Shown: piece after piece, positions 52,424 to 55,252 of the stretch
How positions within the stretch are numbered: position 1 is the first letter of the stretch
How the letters are laid out: the number at the start of each line of letters is the position of its first letter
Source of the DNA: Sphaerisporangium rufum
Lineage (GTDB): Bacteria > Actinomycetota > Actinomycetes > Streptosporangiales > Streptosporangiaceae
Assembly (NCBI RefSeq): GCF_016863395.1
Contig: NZ_BOOU01000025.1
Span: 1-55,252, forward strand
DNA length: 55,252 nucleotides
Direction of reading: 5' to 3'
The notes under the pieces: generated by a model
The model's input: only the letters and a program-made list of their open reading frames with translations
Databases searched by the model: none
Told to the model about the DNA's origin: nothing
Translations under genes and position numbers: made by a program

Positions 52424-52756
52424 CCTGGCCGGCGGGGCCGCCCGCACCGCTCGCCGCGCCGGGACCGGCGCGGCGCCCCGGCGGGGACGGCGCGGTCACC
52501 GGGGGGCGCGACGTCCCCGCTCCCCGGCGGTCCGGCCGGTCCACGGCGCGTGCCGGCCTCGCCCGCCCGGTCGGCCCCACCCCGGTCCGGCGACCGGCGC
52601 CGCCGGGTGCGCCGGCCTCGCCCGCCCGGTGCCGGCCCCTGGCAATGACCAGGATCCGGCGCAGAGCCGGGTGGTTTGTCCCTAAGCTTGCTGGGTGCTC
52701 CCTCTGCGACCCCCGTTGCCGGCCCGTGCCGCCTCCCGCCCGGCCGGCGGCCGGCC
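52424..52756. other. Intergenic region
   Basis: 333 bp of very GC-rich DNA with no recognisable gene. AGCTTGCTGGG near 52684 is the only departure in composition. Confidence 0.5.
52552..52630. repeat. Direct repeat of 20 bp
   Basis: GCCGGCCTCGCCCGCCCGGT occurs at 52552-52571 and again at 52611-52630, 59 bp apart start to start. Confidence 0.75.
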
Positions 52757-53650
52757 ATGATGTGGCTCGGTGTGCTGATCGCGCTGCTCGGTGCCTTCGG
52801 GTACGCGGGCGGCGCGGCCCTGCAGCAGTACGAGGCGGTGCACGGCGGCGCCACCCTCAAGCTGATCCGCCGGCCGCGCTGGTTGATCGGCGGCGTCATC
52901 GGCTTCGCCGGTGCCTCCCTGCACGCGGTGGCGCTGAGCTTCGCGCCGCTGGTGCTGATCCAGCCGGTGAGCGTGACGACGCTGGTCTTCGCGGTGCCGC
53001 TGGCGGCCGTGCTGCACGGCCGGCGTCCCCGGCGGGCCGAGGTGCTCGGCTCGATCGCGGTGTCCGCCGGCCTGCTCGGGCTGATGCTGCTCATCCCGCC
53101 CACCGCCAAGCCTCCGGAGCTGTCCACCCCGGCCGCGCTGGCGTTCCTGGGCGTGGTGGCCGGGGTCGCGCTGGCCTGCGAGATCGCCACCCGGCGCTTC
53201 CGCGGCGGCGTGTCCCGGGCCCTGCTGCTGTCGATCGGCGCGGGCGCGGTCACCGCGTCGGTGTCCACGTTCGTCCGGGTGGTGGGCGGCGGCCTCGGCG
53301 GTGACTGGTCGCGGCTGGTGCACTGGTTCACCCTGGCCATCCCGGTACTGCTGGTGTGCGCGGTCGTCCTGCTGCAGCGGTCGTACGCGGTCGGCCACTT
53401 CGGCATCGCGTACGCGACGGTGCAGGTCGTCGACCCGGTGACCTCCGTCCTCGCCGGGGCAGTCCTGCTCGGCGAGCCGCTGCCGAGCGGAGCGGGCGCC
53501 GTGCTGCCCGCCCTGCTGTCGGCGGCGGTGCTGATCGCCGGCACCGTGACGCTGGGCCGGCTGGCCCCGGACACCGCGGCGGCGGCGCCGGCCGGCCCGC
53601 CGGACGTCCCGCTGCCCGCCCCGGTCAGTTCACGGGCGGGCGCCAGTTGA
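52757..53650 (+). CDS. DMT-family (EamA/NIPA-like) transporter
   Basis: 297 residues with about nine to ten membrane helices, starting MMWLGVLIALLGAFGYAGGAALQQYEAV. SLHAVALSFAPLVLIQPVSVTTLVFAVPLAAV and, in the second half, FGIAYATVQVVDPVTSVLAGAVLLGEPLP are the duplicated DMT-type motifs. A Pro/Ala-rich tail closes the protein. ATG 52757 was chosen as the first residue of the first helix; there is no clear ribosome binding site. Its 3' end overlaps the convergent FAD monooxygenase gene by 26 bp. Substrate unknown. Confidence 0.88.
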   Translation: MMWLGVLIALLGAFGYAGGAALQQYEAVHGGATLKLIRRPRWLIGGVIGFAGASLHAVALSFAPLVLIQPVSVTTLVFAVPLAAVLHGRRPRRAEVLGSIAVSAGLLGLMLLIPPTAKPPELSTPAALAFLGVVAGVALACEIATRRFRGGVSRALLLSIGAGAVTASVSTFVRVVGGGLGGDWSRLVHWFTLAIPVLLVCAVVLLQRSYAVGHFGIAYATVQVVDPVTSVLAGAVLLGEPLPSGAGAVLPALLSAAVLIAGTVTLGRLAPDTAAAAPAGPPDVPLPAPVSSRAGAS

Positions 53651-54782
53651 AGACGTCGTCGAACTGGCGCAGGGTGACGTCGCCCAGCCGCCCGGCGGTC
53701 GCCATGGCGGCCTCGCGGAGCCGGACGGCGACCGGGTTCGACCACTGGGTCAGCCGGCAGAAGGTCTTGGACCGGCGCATGATGGCCGCGGTGCGGGGCT
53801 GCCGCGCCGCGCTGTAGGCGGCCAGCGCCGGCCCCAGGGCGGCCGGGTCGGCCAGGGCCGGGCGCAGTTCGGCGGCGAGCACCACCGCGTCCTCGATCGA
53901 CTGGCAGGCGCCCTGGCCCATGTTCGGCGTCATGGCGTGCGCCGCGTCGCCGAGCAGTGCCACCCGGCCGGAGTGGAAGGCGGGCAGCGGCGGCTCCAGC
54001 GACCAGATGTCGTTCTGGATGACGTTCTCCTCCTTCAGCTCGGCCAGCAGCCGGGGGATCGGGTCGTGCCACCCCGCGAACAGGCGCCGCAGCTCGGCCC
54101 GGTGCCCGGGGAGGATCCCCGGCCGGTGCAGCGGCGCGGTGGCGTAGCAGTAGACGCGCTCGCCGGCCAGCGGCGTGATCCCGAAGACCTGCCCGGCGCC
54201 GCCCCAGCTCTCGCTGCCGCCCAGCGTCTCGCCGGGGGTCTCCACCAGCATCCGCCAGCCGGTGACGCCGGAGGGCACCGGGCCGGGGTGGGCGGGGAAC
54301 AGGGCGCCCCGGATCGGGGAGCGGATGCCGTCCGCGGCCACCACCACATCGCCGCGCAGCTCGCCGGCGTCGGTGGTCACCGTGCCGGTCGCCGGGTCGA
54401 CCGCGCGCACGGTGGTGCCGAGCCGCAGCGTCCCGTCGGGCAGGTGGTTCGCCAGCAGGTCGACCAGGGCGGCGCGCATCATCAGCACGGTGGGCTCGCC
54501 GAACCGGGCGAGTGACGCCTCGGCGCTGGTGCGCAGCAGCCAGCGGCCGGACGCGGCCCGCACGCCGGCCGGGCCCTGCAGCGCGGCCAGCCGGCGCACC
54601 TCGCCGGCCAGCCCGATGGTGTCGAGCGCCTTGACGGCGTTCGGGGCCATGGCCAGGCCGAAGCCCACCTCCGTCAGCGCGGGGGCGCGCTCGCATACCG
54701 TGACGGTCCATCCCGAGTGGATCAGCGCGCAGGCGGCGGTCAGGCCGCCGATCCCGCCGCCGACGACGACTGCGTGGGACAT
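53625..54782 (-). CDS. FAD-dependent monooxygenase (class A)
   Basis: 385 residues. FAD-binding GxGxxG at 8-13 (VVVGGGIGGLTAACALIHSG), the DG motif VVAADGIRSPIRGALF and the GD motif VALLGDAAHAMTPNMGQGACQSIEDA define a PHBH-type aromatic or polyketide hydroxylase. ATG 54782 has AAGGAGG 4 nt upstream. It is divergent from a TetR gene with two palindromic operators between them, so it is probably induced by its own substrate or a related compound. Confidence 0.94.
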   Translation of the reverse strand: MSHAVVVGGGIGGLTAACALIHSGWTVTVCERAPALTEVGFGLAMAPNAVKALDTIGLAGEVRRLAALQGPAGVRAASGRWLLRTSAEASLARFGEPTVLMMRAALVDLLANHLPDGTLRLGTTVRAVDPATGTVTTDAGELRGDVVVAADGIRSPIRGALFPAHPGPVPSGVTGWRMLVETPGETLGGSESWGGAGQVFGITPLAGERVYCYATAPLHRPGILPGHRAELRRLFAGWHDPIPRLLAELKEENVIQNDIWSLEPPLPAFHSGRVALLGDAAHAMTPNMGQGACQSIEDAVVLAAELRPALADPAALGPALAAYSAARQPRTAAIMRRSKTFCRLTQWSNPVAVRLREAAMATAGRLGDVTLRQFDDVFNWRPPVN

Positions 54783-54793
54783 GTGTCCTCCTT

Positions 54794-54828
54794 CACTACA
54801 CCTGTAGTGAGCGTACTACGGCGGTAGT
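54794..54828. promoter_or_regulatory. Two TetR-type operators between the monooxygenase and regulator genes
   Basis: CACTACA-CC-TGTAGTG (54794-54809) and ACTAC-GGCG-GTAGT (54815-54828) share the GTAGT half-site, with centres about 20 bp apart. They fill most of the 54-bp gap and would block both promoters. Confidence 0.75.
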
Positions 54829-54836
54829 CTGGTCCG

Positions 54837-55252
54837 GTGCGCAGGGAGGAAGTCATCGCGGACGCGGCCATATCGCTGCTGGTCGAGCGAGGGATGCGCG
54901 GGCTCACCCACCGCGCGGTCGACGAGGCCGCCGGGCTGCCGCCGGGGTCGACGTCCAACCTGGCCCGCACCCGCGCGGCGCTGCTGTCCCTCACGCTGGC
55001 CCGGCTCAGCGCGCTGGAGGAGGGCTATTTCACCCCGCCCGCCGGTCCCGCCGTCCCCGGCGCTCCCGCCGCCGGCCCGGGCACTCCCGCCTCGCCGGAC
55101 GAGGTCGCCGGCCTGCTGGCCGGGATGCTGCACCATCAGCTCACCACCGGCCGGCGCGCCACGCTCGCCCGGTACGAGCTGGCCCTGGAGGCGACCCGGC
55201 GTCCGGAGCTGCGCCAGGTGTACGACGCGGCGGGCCGCCACTGGCGGGAGGT
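54837..55252 (+). CDS. TetR-family transcriptional regulator, 3' end cut by window edge
   Basis: The visible 138 residues start with an HTH domain (EEVIADAAISLLVERGMRGLTHRAVDEAAGLPPGSTSN), followed by the helical ligand-binding part, which contains a Pro/Ala-rich insertion at about 62-82. GTG 54837 follows the second operator by only 8 bp and has no clear ribosome binding site, so the mRNA may be leaderless. It most likely represses itself and the divergent FAD monooxygenase. The frame is open to the last base. Confidence 0.9.
   Translation, partial: MRREEVIADAAISLLVERGMRGLTHRAVDEAAGLPPGSTSNLARTRAALLSLTLARLSALEEGYFTPPAGPAVPGAPAAGPGTPASPDEVAGLLAGMLHHQLTTGRRATLARYELALEATRRPELRQVYDAAGRHWRE

Noticed and set aside
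1-55252. CRISPR arrays, tRNA or rRNA genes and insertion sequences
   Set aside because: No regularly spaced palindromic repeats, no cloverleaf-like or rRNA-like stretches, and no transposase or integrase was recognised. The few repeats present are short tandem GC-rich units.

Overview
The window is high-GC (roughly 70-75% by eye), gene-dense DNA with many GTG starts, strong GGAGG-type ribosome binding sites and ATGA/GTGA gene overlaps. Families such as the XRE/DUF397/anti-sigma-like ATPase set, SecA2, DUF5302, MHS permeases and an FxSxx-COOH RiPP locus point to a mycelial actinobacterium. Streptosporangiales or Streptomyces-like is my guess; no rRNA or tRNA was seen, so genus cannot be fixed.

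Layout. 1-2.8 kb: a disaccharide phosphorylase (GH65, cut by the window edge) coupled to a beta-phosphoglucomutase-like HAD enzyme. 2.8-9.9 kb: a stress or dormancy block with a GNAT/acyl-CoA-synthetase fusion, a PPOX-fold protein, three universal stress proteins and a flavodoxin-like protein; several of their promoters carry DosR/OsdR-like boxes. 10-16.5 kb: an SDR, a coiled-coil protein, a cupin/ion-transporter/CBS group, and a Gfo/Idh/MocA dehydrogenase plus sugar isomerase operon. 16.7-26 kb: a methyltransferase, a histidine kinase/response regulator/RND transporter run, and glpFK. 26-36 kb: a secreted HNH nuclease, an MHS permease, an AbaA/WhiJ-like regulator cluster, a GT-C-like membrane protein, and a MOSC protein facing a second anti-sigma-like ATPase. 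Two perfect CelR/CebR-type palindromes lie between that last pair. 35.6-42 kb: glutaryl-CoA dehydrogenase, SecA2, a DHA2 exporter and an alpha/beta hydrolase.

41.9-51.9 kb is the most interesting part. It holds a complete FxSxx-COOH peptide-modification locus: a 55-residue precursor ending FNSSI (fxsA), a radical SAM/SPASM maturase fused to a domain with an intact HExxH motif (fxsB), a TIR-like protein (fxsC), and a 1306-residue ParA-like/TIR-like/NB-ARC/TPR protein (fxsT). Divergent from it, across 610 bp of unusually AT-rich DNA, is a predicted SLATT-SLOG effector/sensor pair. Together they resemble a conflict or signalling island. The peptide chemistry follows known FxsB enzymes; the role of FxsC/FxsT and any link to SLATT-SLOG are inference.

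52-55.3 kb: a VOC protein, a DMT transporter, and an FAD monooxygenase divergent from a TetR regulator (cut by the right edge) with two palindromic operators between them.
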